Shown: one piece after another, positions 1-8,417 of the stretch
How positions within the stretch are numbered: position 1 is the stretch's first letter
Layout: every line of letters starts with the position of its first letter
Source: JBFXAN01 sp050184225
GTDB lineage: Bacteria; Chloroflexota; Dehalococcoidia; CAUJGQ01
Reading direction: 5' to 3'
Assembly (NCBI GenBank): GCA_050184225.1
Contig: JBFXAN010000034.1
Span: 1 to 46,801, forward strand
Length of the DNA: 46,801 nucleotides
Program-made: the position numbers and the translations under genes
Notes under the pieces: model-generated
Seen by the model: the letters and a program-made list of their open reading frames with translations, nothing else
Database searches by the model: none
What the model was told of the DNA's origin: nothing

Positions 1-330
1 CAACGTACCGAGATTGCGCGCCGGGGTGCCGGTGTCCCCGTAAAACTGCTGGCAAAAAATAAACGCGAACTCTACCGAGTACGCCCTCGCCGCTTAACCG
101 CGGCGACGTTTACCCCTACCCCATCCCGGCGGGTAGGGAGTAAGCGACACTAAGTCGGGATGCCGCGCGTTCGATGCCGCCGAGGGCGCGCGAAAGACCA
201 GGTGGCCGTGCTGACCGGAACGCTGGCGATGGCGGTCCGCTCGGCGAGATCAAAGCATCGCCTACGCGCGTAGGATATTTCGGGCGGACTCTCGCTGGAC
301 GGGGAGTTCGATTCTCCCCCGTCTCCACCA
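1..330 (+). ncRNA. ssrA: tmRNA (transfer-messenger RNA), 5' end outside the window
   Basis: The tmRNA rescues stalled ribosomes: it acts as an alanyl-tRNA, then as an mRNA that adds a degradation tag. Seen: a tRNA-like 3' end at 297-330 with T-arm GGGAG-TTCGATT-CTCCC, acceptor strand GTCTCC and encoded CCA at 328-330. A tag frame at 65-97 reads ANSTEYALAA-stop, very close to the classical ANDENYALAA type. The stop lies in a GC stem (CGCCGC...GCGGCG, 88-105), as is usual for tmRNA helix 5. A pseudoknot-like GC segment (21-40) precedes the tag. The 5' acceptor strand (GGAGAC-like) is missing, so some tens of bases lie before position 1. The call rests on the tag plus the T-arm and is strong. 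Confidence 0.93.
65..97 (+). other. tmRNA proteolysis-tag reading frame
   Basis: Codons from the GCG at 65 read A-N-S-T-E-Y-A-L-A-A followed by TAA at 95-97. The C-terminal ALAA is the ClpXP/ClpAP recognition end found on most bacterial tags. The resume codon is inferred to be GCG at 65, because tags normally start with Ala and the ten-residue length matches known tags. Confidence 0.88.
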
Positions 331-339
331 TCACCACTG

Positions 340-367
340 CGGCGGCCCGCTCTCGAGCGAGCCGCCG
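340..367 (+). terminator. Hairpin terminator after tmRNA
   Basis: CGGCGGC (340-346) pairs with GCCGCCG (361-367), and an inner stem CGCTC/GAGCG (348-352/355-359) fills the loop. It is followed by a T-rich stretch (TTGCATTTCT). It starts ten bases after the tmRNA CCA end, so it is most likely the ssrA terminator. Confidence 0.7.
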
Positions 368-470
368 TTGCATTTCTACCGATCGATCCCGGCCCCCATG
401 GGCGTGGCCCAATGACGTACTCTGTCACTCGAATGGCTGTTCGGTGGTGAGTGTCCGCGGAGGGTGGACC

Positions 471-1772
471 GTGGCAACTCAGTACCCACACTTCGGTTCG
501 ACGTTGCGACACTATCGCTACCGCGCCGGCTTATCGCAGGCGGCCCTGGCCGCCCGCGCCGGGTTGAGCGAGGCGGCGATCAGTGCGTTGGAGCGGGGTG
601 CCCGCGTCCGCCCCTATCCGCATACGCTCGACCAACTGGCCTCCGCCCTCAACCTGACGCCCGCCGAGCGTGCGGCGCTCGCCGACGAGGTGCCGTCCGG
701 TGACGGTCGTGCCGCCGATGCGGTTCCGGCCCACGCGACGCCATCCGGTGACACCGGTCGTGTGGGAACTGCCCCATCGCCCGGCGCCCTCCCTGTCCCG
801 CTCACCAGCTTCGTGGGACGGGAGCGGGAGCTGGCCGGCGCGGCGGGACTGCTGGCCGCGGGCTGCCGGTTGCTGACGCTCACCGGCCCCGGCGGCGCCG
901 GCAAGACCCGCCTGGCGATCGAGGGCGCCCAGGCGGTGGCGCACAGCTTTCCCGCCGGGGTGTGGTTCGTCGATCTCGCACCGTTGCCACCCCATGAGGA
1001 GATCGTCGGTGCGGTGGCCGCGACGCTGGGCGTGCGCGATGTGCCCGGTCGGGATCTCCAGGCCGGTATCCTGGCCGCGCTGAGCAGCGGGCAGACGTTG
1101 TTGGTGCTCGACAACTGCGAGCATGTGATCGACGCCTGTGCTGCGCTGGTCGCACGCCTCCTGCAGGCGTCGCCCCGGCTGACGGTGCTGACCACGAGTC
1201 GTGAGCCGCTGCGAGTGGCCGGCGAGCAGATCTACGCGGTGCCGCCGCTCGGGCTGCCACCGGACGATGGCTCGTTCGAGGTATCAGATCCGGAGGCGCT
1301 GACGCGGTTCGCGGCGATCCGGCTGTTCGTGGATCGCGCGCGGGCGGTGCTACCGGGCTTTGCGCTGACGGCGGAGCAGGCGGCGGCGACGGTCGAGATC
1401 TGCCGGCGGCTGGACGGGCTGCCGCTGGCGATCGAGCTGGCCGCCGCGCGCATCCGCACGCTGACACCGCTCGACCTGGCCGGCCGGCTGGCGGATCGCT
1501 TCCGGTTGGTCGCCGGTCGTGCGCGCGACCGGCTGCCTCGCCACCAGACGTTGCGCGCGCTGATCGATTGGAGCCACGACCTGCTCGCCTCGGAGGAGCA
1601 GGTGCTGCTGCGCCGGCTGGGTGTGTTTGCTGGCGGTTGGGATCTGGCAGCGGTGGAGGCCATCTGCAGGGCAATCGGCAATCGGCAATGGGGTCAGCCG
1701 CGTCCGCTCCCCCGATTGCCGATTGCCGATTGCCGATTGCCCCCGATGTGCTCGACCTGCTGGAGGCGCTGA
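471..1772 (+). pseudogene. XRE-HTH / AAA-type ATPase regulator, N-terminal part of a broken gene
   Basis: Large STAND-like regulator of the type with an N-terminal Cro/C1-type helix-turn-helix, a P-loop ATPase and TPR repeats. The start is taken as GTG at 471, preceded by GGAGGG; the open frame continues upstream but only into tmRNA sequence. The HTH (residues about 5-65) contains LSQAALAARAGLSEAAIS. Walker A GPGGAGKT and Walker B LLVLDNCEH follow, then the conserved RLDGLPLAIELAAARI segment. At about codon 400 the frame enters a GGCAATCGG palindrome (1669-1742), is shifted and ends at 1772 in non-homologous residues. The missing C-terminal half continues in another frame from about 1743. The target genes are unknown. 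Confidence 0.8.
1669..1742. repeat. GGCAATCGG palindromic element, copy 1 (inside a coding region)
   Basis: Left arm at 1669-1689 (three GGCAAT-type units) and right arm at 1722-1742 are perfect 21-bp inverted complements. The right side carries one extra unit (1712-1742). It lies within the regulator gene between the AVEAIC and PDVLDLLEAL segments, which belong next to each other in homologues, and is associated with the frameshift there. A second copy is at 14368-14463. Confidence 0.85.
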
Positions 1773-1786
1773 TCGACTAGTCGCTC

Positions 1787-2965
1787 GTGGTGGCAGAGAC
1801 GCGCGAGGGGATGGTGCGCTATCACCTGCTGGAGGTCATCCGCGCGTACGCGGCCGAGAAGTTGGAAGCATCAGGTGAGGCGGCTGCGGTCCGCGAGCGG
1901 CATGCGGTGTATCTGCTCGATCTGGCGCAGTCGGCGCGCGACGGGATGACGGGGCCGGCGCAGGCCGAGTGGGTCCGGCGGTTGGATCTGGAGCACCACA
2001 ACCTGCGGGCGGCGCTGACCTGGGCGCTGGCCGCAGGTGAAGGCGAACTGGCGCTCGAGCTCTGCGCGTCGTTGAGCCGGTTCTGGTATATCCGGGGGTA
2101 CTTCCGCGAGGGACGCGACTGGAGCGCTCGCGCGCTGGCTGCCGCCCCGGATGCGCTGCCGTCGACGCGGGCGGCGATGCTTCACGGCGCCGCTGCCCTC
2201 GCGATTCAGCACGATCTGGTGGCAGCGCGGCCCCTGATCGAGGCGAGCGTGGCGCTGTGGCGCGCGGATGGCAGTGACCGCCGCGGTCTGGCGCGCAGCC
2301 TCACGCTGCTGGCGATCCTCGCCCGCCTGGGCCGCGACGGGGCGACGGCACGCGCGGCGTGCGAAGAGGCACTGGCGATCTACGCCGAGGCGCCCGATCC
2401 TTGGGGACAGTGGCTGGCCCTCGGCGAGCTGGGGTGGGTCGCCGAGGGCCAGGGCGACCACACGACAGCCCGCCGGCTCATGGAAGAAAGTCTGGCGCTT
2501 GCGCGGGGGAGCGGGACGCCGATCGACAACGCGCTGCAGCTCAACAGTCTCGGCACGGTGGCCATCCGCCAGGGCGACGCCGGCGGGGCGATGACGCGGC
2601 ACCGAGAGGCGCTGCTCCTGACCCGCGAGTTGGGGGCGCGGGAGGTGATGGCCGGCGCGCTGGAGGGACTGGCCGCGGTGGCGGCGGCGCGCGAGCAGTA
2701 CGAACGTGCCGCGCGCCTGCTCGGGGTAGCGACGGCGCTGCGCGCGCTGATCGACTCGCCGCCCTTCGCCCACTACGAGGTCGAGCGCCGCCGCATCGTG
2801 CCGGCTGTGCTGCGGGCGCTGGGCGAGCGGGCGTTCGCCGCGGCGCAGGCGGAGGGCGAGGCATGGCCGCTGGAAGAGGCCATTGCCTACGCGCTCGAGG
2901 AGCCGGTCGCGGGCGCCGTCTCGGACGACGAGGCCCGCGGCCATGCAGCCCGCGCCTCCGGCTGA
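1787..2965 (+). pseudogene. C-terminal TPR part of the broken XRE-ATPase regulator
   Basis: This frame continues the protein begun at 471. Upstream in the same frame, PDVLDLLEALID is followed by TAG at 1778-1780 and then SLVVAETREGMVRYHLLEVIRAYAAEKL. The family normally reads LID-Q-SLV here, so TAG most simply comes from CAG by one C-to-T change. The remaining 390 residues are the winged-helix-like linker and a TPR-rich domain (EHHNLRAALTWAL, then repeated 35-40 residue units to about residue 310). The first ATG of this piece is at 1796; the region from 1787 opens with GTG. Without the N-terminal ATPase it is unlikely to work as a regulator. It converges on the PI-PLC gene, 24 bp away. Confidence 0.78.
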
Positions 2966-2989
2966 CGCGGCAGGTAGGGACTGCACGCC

Positions 2990-5530
2990 CTAACGACAGC
3001 CGAGGCTCGTCCGGATGGCGGTGGCGTCGGTGGTGAACTGCTGCGCCTGGGCCGCCGTGATCAGCCCCGTCCGGCTGTAGACCTGCACCTGGGCGAGGAA
3101 GCCCTGGAGCAGCCCGCAGGCGGCCACCGTCTGGCCCGCTTCCACCGCCTGACGCGCGCTCCGCACCAGTCCGGTCAGGCTCGGTCCGGCCGTGCCCGCC
3201 CCCTGCACCGCCGCCTCCAGCGCCGCCAACTGCGCCAGCGTGTCCGACGCCGATGGTGCCGGCGTGGGCAGCAGCGGCAGCCCTGGAATCGGCGGCAGCC
3301 CTGGAATCGGCGGCAGCGTTGGCAGGACTATCGGCGGCAGCCCTGGAATCGGCGGCAGTGTCGGCAGGGGCGGTAGCGTCGGCCGAGGCGTCGATGACGG
3401 GACCGGGCTCGGCGAGGGCGTCGGGGTCGGTGCCGGCCCCGACGGCAGCGTCGCCGTCGCCGAGACGGTACCGATGTCTGGTACCTGAACCATTTGCGTG
3501 ATCGTCGCGCCCGGCGCGCCGGCAACCGCCTCGGTAAACGTGATCACCGCCCCAGCGGCGCAGCCTCCCGTGCTGATGTTGACGTCGAACCGCGTGTAGG
3601 CGGTGCCGACCAGCAGGTACGGCGACGGGATCGGTGGGTTGACGCAGCCCGGCGAGGAGATCACGTCGGGGGTGCCGGTGTTACCCGGGTTGGAGTACGC
3701 GGCGCCGCTGATCTCCACGGACATCACTGTGTCGACGTCCACCGGGGTGTCTAGCGTCACCTGCAGCGTGCAGCTGTAGATGCCGGCGCTCTGCGCGGTG
3801 CAACCGGTGATCTGCGCAGCAATGGGGAGGGGGAGGTCGGTGGTCCGGAAGGTGATCGGGGTCGCCGTCAGCGGCGCCGTGTCACTGCTGACGCAGGTGG
3901 CCGTCAATCCGTAGTCGCCCACCGGGAAGTCCGTGCGGAAGAGCCGTCCCTCGACGGTGAGGCTCGTGCCCTGCGACTCAAACACCTTGCGGTTGGCGCT
4001 GCCCGGCCCTTCGGTCGTTGGATAGACCGTGAGCGTCAGCGGCAATCCCAGGCCCGCGGGCGCGGACGCACTGCACTGCACCGCGCGACCGTTCTTCTGG
4101 GCATCCTGGTCCAACGGGCCGAGCTGAAGATCCAAGGTTGTCGCGGGATTGGGACCGTAGATCGACCGCATGGCCTGTAGGAAGCCGGTCGGATTGGTCG
4201 TGGAGTCCGGGATGTCGGAACTTCGATGGATCGCGCCCCAGGGGTCCGGGTCCAAGGGATGCGTTTGATTCTGCCCGCCGTACTCTTTGACCGCGTTCAG
4301 TGTCGTCGCATTCGGTATGTGACGCCGCAGGCACACAGGAGAGACGACGGCGTTCTGGCCGCTGCTCGAGTCCTGGATGAGCGTGCCTGGCCCGAACCCG
4401 AGGTCAACGCAGGCGTCACCGTAGGTTTCCCTCAGGCCCGCATCGTATTCGTCTTCGTTCGAGTTAGATGGGAAGTCGGGACCCGCCGGCACCAGGTTGA
4501 AGTCGGACTGCGCCACGGTCCGCAGCGACACCACGCTGATGTCTTCCTGGATCTCGGTTAGTGTGTCGTTGTCCGGGATGAAGCGTCGCTGACAACTGGG
4601 TGCGACCACATAGGGCGTCGAGTCGCTCGCGACCCTGATCAGCCAGCCCGCCGGGAACACGCAGGACGAGACGGGGGCGGGGACCGTTAGCTCGCTCGTG
4701 AGCTCGTCCGCGGTGATGCAGACGACCCGCACGTTGACGGTGCCGTCCGGCATGGGGGCCTGGGAGAGATCGAGCACACCCGGAGCGTTGCCCTGGTACT
4801 GCACCTTGATTGGCGCACTGGGGCCGGCCGGGAGGGAGTAGGCGGTCATGGAGATCGTCGTTGGCGTCGGCGTCGTGCAGGTGATTCGCGCCGCGTTGGC
4901 GGGGTCGATGCTGATCCTCGGACCCACGGCTTGCTTGTTCAGCGCGATGGCGAGGTCGACGATGCCGCGCTGCTCGACGAAGTCGCCCGCGATGATGTGC
5001 AGGTTCCGCTGCGCGTTGAACTGATTGTTGGTGTACCAGCCCTGTACCGCCGTCTGCGTGTCACGCTGTGCTCTGTCGAAATTGGGGTCCGTCAGGTTCC
5101 ACAGGCAGATGCCAAACGTTGGAGTGGGCTGGACAAACAGCACGTACAGACCCTGCACCTCCTTGTCTGGCAGTTGCGGCCAGCCGCCGCCGCGCGGATC
5201 GTCCTGGCCGCTGGACCGGCCAGGGACTGCGGTGCTCAACGTCTGGATGATGCCGGGATAGTCGTTGAGCGCGACCGAGTACGGCCCATCCAGGCACTGA
5301 TTGGCGTAGAAGGTGCCGAAGATCGGCGACGGGTCCGGCAGCACGGAGAAGCCGGTGCAATCTTCCCAGTCGGTGATGATGTTCGGGGTGTACATGGGAG
5401 AGGGACCGGCAGCGCCCAGATGTCGTTCATCGTCATAGTCCAAAAAGGTTGCTGCCACGGTTGGATCATGGACGGGTGGATCAGGTTGAATTCGCCGGCC
5501 CGAATGAACGCTTCGCAGGCGTTGTCCCAA
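2990..5530 (-). pseudogene. PI-PLC-like secreted protein, C-terminal part after a frameshift
   Basis: Meaningful sequence starts at about 5405 (SPMYTPNIITDWEDCTGF); residues before that in this frame are out-of-frame. It supplies the second half of the phosphodiesterase barrel (WYTNNQFNAQRNLHIIAGDF), then long beta-rich extracellular regions with several Cys, and a proline-rich spacer (APTPTPSPSPVPSS and repeated PIPGLP units). A final helical domain of about 75 residues ends the protein (SDTLAQLAALEAAV...). Its last 50 residues resemble the short helical tails (VYSRTGLITAAQA) seen on some secreted proteins. Together with the upstream piece the intact protein would be about 1,040 residues. 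Confidence 0.72.
3276..3353 (-). repeat. 18-bp coding repeat for PIPGLP
   Basis: Three copies of an 18-bp unit (GGCAGCCCTGGAATCGGC on the plus strand) at 3276-3293, 3294-3311 and 3336-3353 encode PIPGLP. They form part of a Pro-rich spacer before the C-terminal domain of the PI-PLC-like protein. Such spacers usually act as extended linkers; this one may vary in copy number between strains (inference). Confidence 0.8.
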
Positions 5531-6123
5531 CTCTCCGTTTCGCCGGGAAGGGGGAACGGGTCATTGTGTGGATTCGGCACCTGGAGCTGCAGGATGACGA
5601 TCTCCTTCTCATGCCCCGGTTGGCTCGCCCAGGTCGCGGCCTGGGTGAGGACCTGGCTGAGCCGCACGTTGGTCGAGAAAAAGATGCCGTGCTTGATCCA
5701 GTAGTCGGGGCCGACCTGACCGCCCCAGTCGTGGAAGTCGGCGCGGATGTCGAAGTAGCGGCTGCCGGCATGGAGCTGACCGGTGATGTCGAGATCCTGC
5801 GCCTGGGCCAGACCCTCCGACACGGGATCGCCCCAATTGAAGGTACCGGCATCGTGTGAGCCAGGAGTGATGACCTGCCAGAGCGGCCGCTGGCCGATGG
5901 TATCGCTGAGGTCCGCCATCCAGTGATCGTTGGCTGCGGGCTGCGCGGCAACCGGTGGCGCCCCCTGGACGATGCCCTGCTCGGCGGGCGCAAAGCCCAA
6001 CACGCCGAGCAGCAGCCCGACCACGTTGAGGACGGCGGCCACCAGTAGCGGCCTCGCCCGCCGTCGCGGAATGGCAGCGACCGCGGACCGGCCCGCGGTC
6101 GGGACGTGTTGGCGGCGTGGCAT
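5236..6123 (-). pseudogene. PI-PLC X-domain secreted protein, N-terminal part before a frameshift
   Basis: Starts at ATG 6123 with AAGGAG nine bases upstream. A basic N-region and hydrophobic stretch (PLLVAAVLNVVGLLLGVLGFAPA) make a signal peptide or anchor. The PI-PLC X fold follows with the expected catalytic residues: ITPGSHDAGTF (His-Asp, about residue 89), YFDIRAD (Arg, about 126) and IKHG (second His, about 144). Such enzymes cleave phosphatidylinositol or related phosphodiesters outside the cell. The frame is sound up to MNDIWALPVP (about 5410) and then becomes nonsense to 5236. A single-base deletion near 5395-5412 would explain this, since the homologous continuation is in the neighbouring frame. 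A sequencing error cannot be excluded. Confidence 0.75.
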
Positions 6124-6350
6124 GAGGCCTAACTCCTTCTCTTGGCCGCCGCTCATCGCGAAATGGCCGCAGGCGCCTACAGCATGCCGTACCGGGGCCG
6201 CCCGCAACCCGTACAGGAGCCGGACACTTCCGCATAGTTCTCGGACACTGCCGGACCGGCGCCATACCGGGGATGAAGCAGAGCGTACGCCCAGGGTGCT
6301 TGCCGGAGCGGTGCATCCCGATGACAATCGCCGTGCGAAGGAGGCATGTC

Positions 6351-7289
6351 ATGACGTCAGAGCAGCGCGAAGCGTTTGAAATCCACGGCGCGGGCTGGTA
6401 TGAAAAGCCGCTCGACTACGAGGTGGTGATCTACGAACCGGACCACGAGTCGCATGTCGCCACGATCACGATGAACCGGCCGGACCGCCTGAACGCGCTC
6501 AGCCACCAGTTGCGCGCCGAGGTGTTCCACGCGCTGAAGGTGGCCGAACGGGACGACGCGATCAACGCGATCGTCCTCAAGGGCGCGGGCCGCGCGTTCA
6601 GCGCCGGCTACGACCTGGCCGGCGGCAACGTCGGCGTCGAGGAGCCGGACTTCGGCTCGCAGTACGTCGGCGGCAGCCACTGGGCACGCTATCTGATCAA
6701 CCAGTACTGGCAGATTTGGGAACTGTCGAAGGTCGTGATCGCCCAGACCCACGGCTACGTTCTGGCCGGCGCGACGGAACTGTGCGCCGTCTGCGACCTC
6801 GTCGTCTCCACGCCCGACTGCCAGTTCGGCTACCCGCCGATGCGCGCGATGGGGGCGCCGGACCTGATGTGGTTCCCCTGGCTGCTGCCGAAACGGAAGG
6901 CCGCCGAAATGGTCTACACGGGCGACAGCATCACCGGCCAGGAAGCGCTCGACCTGGGCATGATCAACTACTGCGTGCCCGCCGACAGCATCGACGAGTT
7001 CACCCAGACGTTTGCCAAGCGCGTCGCACTGATCCCCTGGCAGATGGCCACCATCCGCAAGCGCAGCTTCCAGAAGGCGTATGAGCTGATGGGCGTCCGC
7101 GAGGCATTGGAGATCTGCGCACTGATGCAGGAGCAGTTCGGTCAGACCGACCGGGTGAAGGAGATGTCTGAGCTGATGCGGAAGGTTCCACTCCGCGAGT
7201 ACCTGACGGCCCGCGATCAGCCGTACCGCGACTACCGCACGGCGGAACAGGCGATCCTCGACCGCGGACAACGCGAAGGAGTCCGCTGA
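6351..7289 (+). CDS. Enoyl-CoA hydratase/isomerase (crotonase) family protein
   Basis: Protein of 312 residues. ATG 6351 is chosen because GAAGGAGG lies six bases upstream; the frame opens further upstream without one. The crotonase core is clear: MNRPDRLNALSHQL, the oxyanion-hole segment GAGRAFSAGYDLAG and HGYVLAGATELCAVCDLVV. The first catalytic Glu (in TELC) is present. In the second oxyanion and catalytic region (FGYPPMRAMGAPD) the usual Glu of true hydratases is not visible, so it may catalyse a different CoA-thioester reaction. Divergent from the PI-PLC gene, with which it shares the 6124-6350 upstream region. Confidence 0.88.
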   Translation: MTSEQREAFEIHGAGWYEKPLDYEVVIYEPDHESHVATITMNRPDRLNALSHQLRAEVFHALKVAERDDAINAIVLKGAGRAFSAGYDLAGGNVGVEEPDFGSQYVGGSHWARYLINQYWQIWELSKVVIAQTHGYVLAGATELCAVCDLVVSTPDCQFGYPPMRAMGAPDLMWFPWLLPKRKAAEMVYTGDSITGQEALDLGMINYCVPADSIDEFTQTFAKRVALIPWQMATIRKRSFQKAYELMGVREALEICALMQEQFGQTDRVKEMSELMRKVPLREYLTARDQPYRDYRTAEQAILDRGQREGVR

Positions 7290-7501
7290 AAGGGCGCGCA
7301 TTCGACGGCGACGCCCGGTGGGCGAAGTGTGCCATGCGCACGGCGCGAGGCGTGCTGGGCCGCACGCGCAACTCGTGGGTCTTCGGTGGACCGCAGTGTT
7401 GGCTGAATATGGCTGCGATCGAACTGCGCGCCCGCAGCCGCCAGTGCCTCGATCGTCGGCTGCCCGACAATATGACCCTCCAGGCGGAGGGCACGGCTGA
7501 G

Positions 7502-7538
7502 CAGCATCCAAGCGAGTCTTATCCTTGCAAGGATGCTG
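7502..7538 (+). terminator. Possible terminator hairpin downstream of the crotonase gene
   Basis: CAGCATCC (7502-7509) pairs with GGATGCTG (7531-7538) and is followed by TTCTCTTTT. A perfect 14-bp palindrome ATCCTTGCAAGGAT (7521-7534) overlaps it and offers an alternative fold. The element lies 213 bp after the crotonase stop. No gene is recognisable in the rest of 7290-7560. Confidence 0.35.
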
Positions 7539-7560
7539 TTCTCTTTTCTGCCGAGGTTGG

Positions 7561-8148
7561 TCAGCAATGCTCTCTCGCCGCACCGCCGATTGGGACGCCG
7601 GCAAGTTGATCGTGCCGCGCGCTGCGTATCCCGCGAGTGCTCTGGATCAGGTAGACGCGTTGCACCGTGAACGGCTCGGGCGTCGGCAGTGTGGCTTCGG
7701 CGAGGAAACGGTTGATGTGGCTGCGGGTGCCTTCGTCCGGCGCAGAACTCAGCCGAGCGAGTGACCAATGGGGGGTGAATTGGCTCGGCACGGATACGCA
7801 TCCCATCGGGTCAACGGCGCGCTGAAGCGCCTCCCGGAGTTTCTTCAGTTCCTCCACGCCATTCTGGACACCAGCCCATACCACCTTGGGATTGAGATGA
7901 TCGAGCGGTCCCACCTGTAGCTCGAAGGGTTCGCATGCTCGTGTTCCCCTCTCCATCGCGTCCGCAATGTGATCAATGCGGCTCCGATGAACGAAGCCCA
8001 AGGGGAGCAATGTCAGATGAACATGATCGGGTGGCGTCAAATACAGGTAGTTGCGCCCATATCGTAGTAGCCGGGCTTGTCTTTCGACGAGCGTATCGAG
8101 GCATGGTGGGGATGGTTTGAGGCCGATGAAAAAGCTAAGAACAAACAT
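7561..8148 (-). CDS. 2'-5' RNA ligase / cyclic phosphodiesterase family (LigT/ThpR-like)
   Basis: Protein of 195 residues. Two HxT/S motifs define the 2H phosphoesterase superfamily: H44-L-T46 (DHVHLTLLPL) and H127-W-S129 (PHWSLARL), spaced as in ThpR. These proteins join or cleave 2'-5' phosphodiester or 2',3'-cyclic phosphate ends of RNA in the cytoplasm; the true substrate is often unknown. ATG 8148 is preferred over the in-frame ATG at 8154 because AAGGAG sits six bases before it and directly abuts the other. It stands alone on the minus strand, and nothing around it suggests a partner. Confidence 0.85.
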   Translation of the reverse strand: MFVLSFFIGLKPSPPCLDTLVERQARLLRYGRNYLYLTPPDHVHLTLLPLGFVHRSRIDHIADAMERGTRACEPFELQVGPLDHLNPKVVWAGVQNGVEELKKLREALQRAVDPMGCVSVPSQFTPHWSLARLSSAPDEGTRSHINRFLAEATLPTPEPFTVQRVYLIQSTRGIRSARHDQLAGVPIGGAAREHC

Positions 8149-8417
8149 GGACATCTCCTTTCCCTACTGGAAGTCGCGCGATGCCGACGCGATCAGCGCA
8201 GGGAGTGGATGGAGCAAGCTGAACCAGTGGGCGAACACACTCCCCTCACGGTTGCGACGCTGCACGCCATCCACGAACACAAGCGATTTCGCGCGGATCA
8301 CGTTGCCACGACTGAATAGAACAAACGTTCCCCCATCCCGTCAATCGAGGGATGTCACTTCAGAGGCTTCGATCGGGCGGTCGAGTGGGAACAGATGGGT
8401 GATGCCAGTACCAATGC

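Noticed and set aside
297..330. Ordinary tRNA gene
   Set aside because: Only the T-arm and acceptor 3' strand are present, with no anticodon or D arm directly before; the ALAA-ending tag identifies tmRNA.
174..470. Upstream extension of the XRE-ATPase reading frame to 174
   Set aside because: This stretch is tmRNA and its terminator; the HTH domain begins right after GTG 471, which has its own ribosome site.
5390..5420. Programmed -1 frameshifting in the PI-PLC-like gene
   Set aside because: No X-XXY-YYZ slippery heptamer in phase and no clear downstream stimulator; a deletion or error explains it better.
7232..7801. Minus-strand frame across 7290-7560 as a possible gene remnant
   Set aside because: Part of the sequence looks protein-like, but it matches no family I know and overlaps two solid genes; not enough support.
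8077..8319. Small plus-strand frame of 80 codons between the RNA ligase and the HutI-like gene
   Set aside because: Its first half is antisense to the RNA ligase N-terminus, there is no ribosome site and no domain; the 8149-8417 gap shows no supportable gene.
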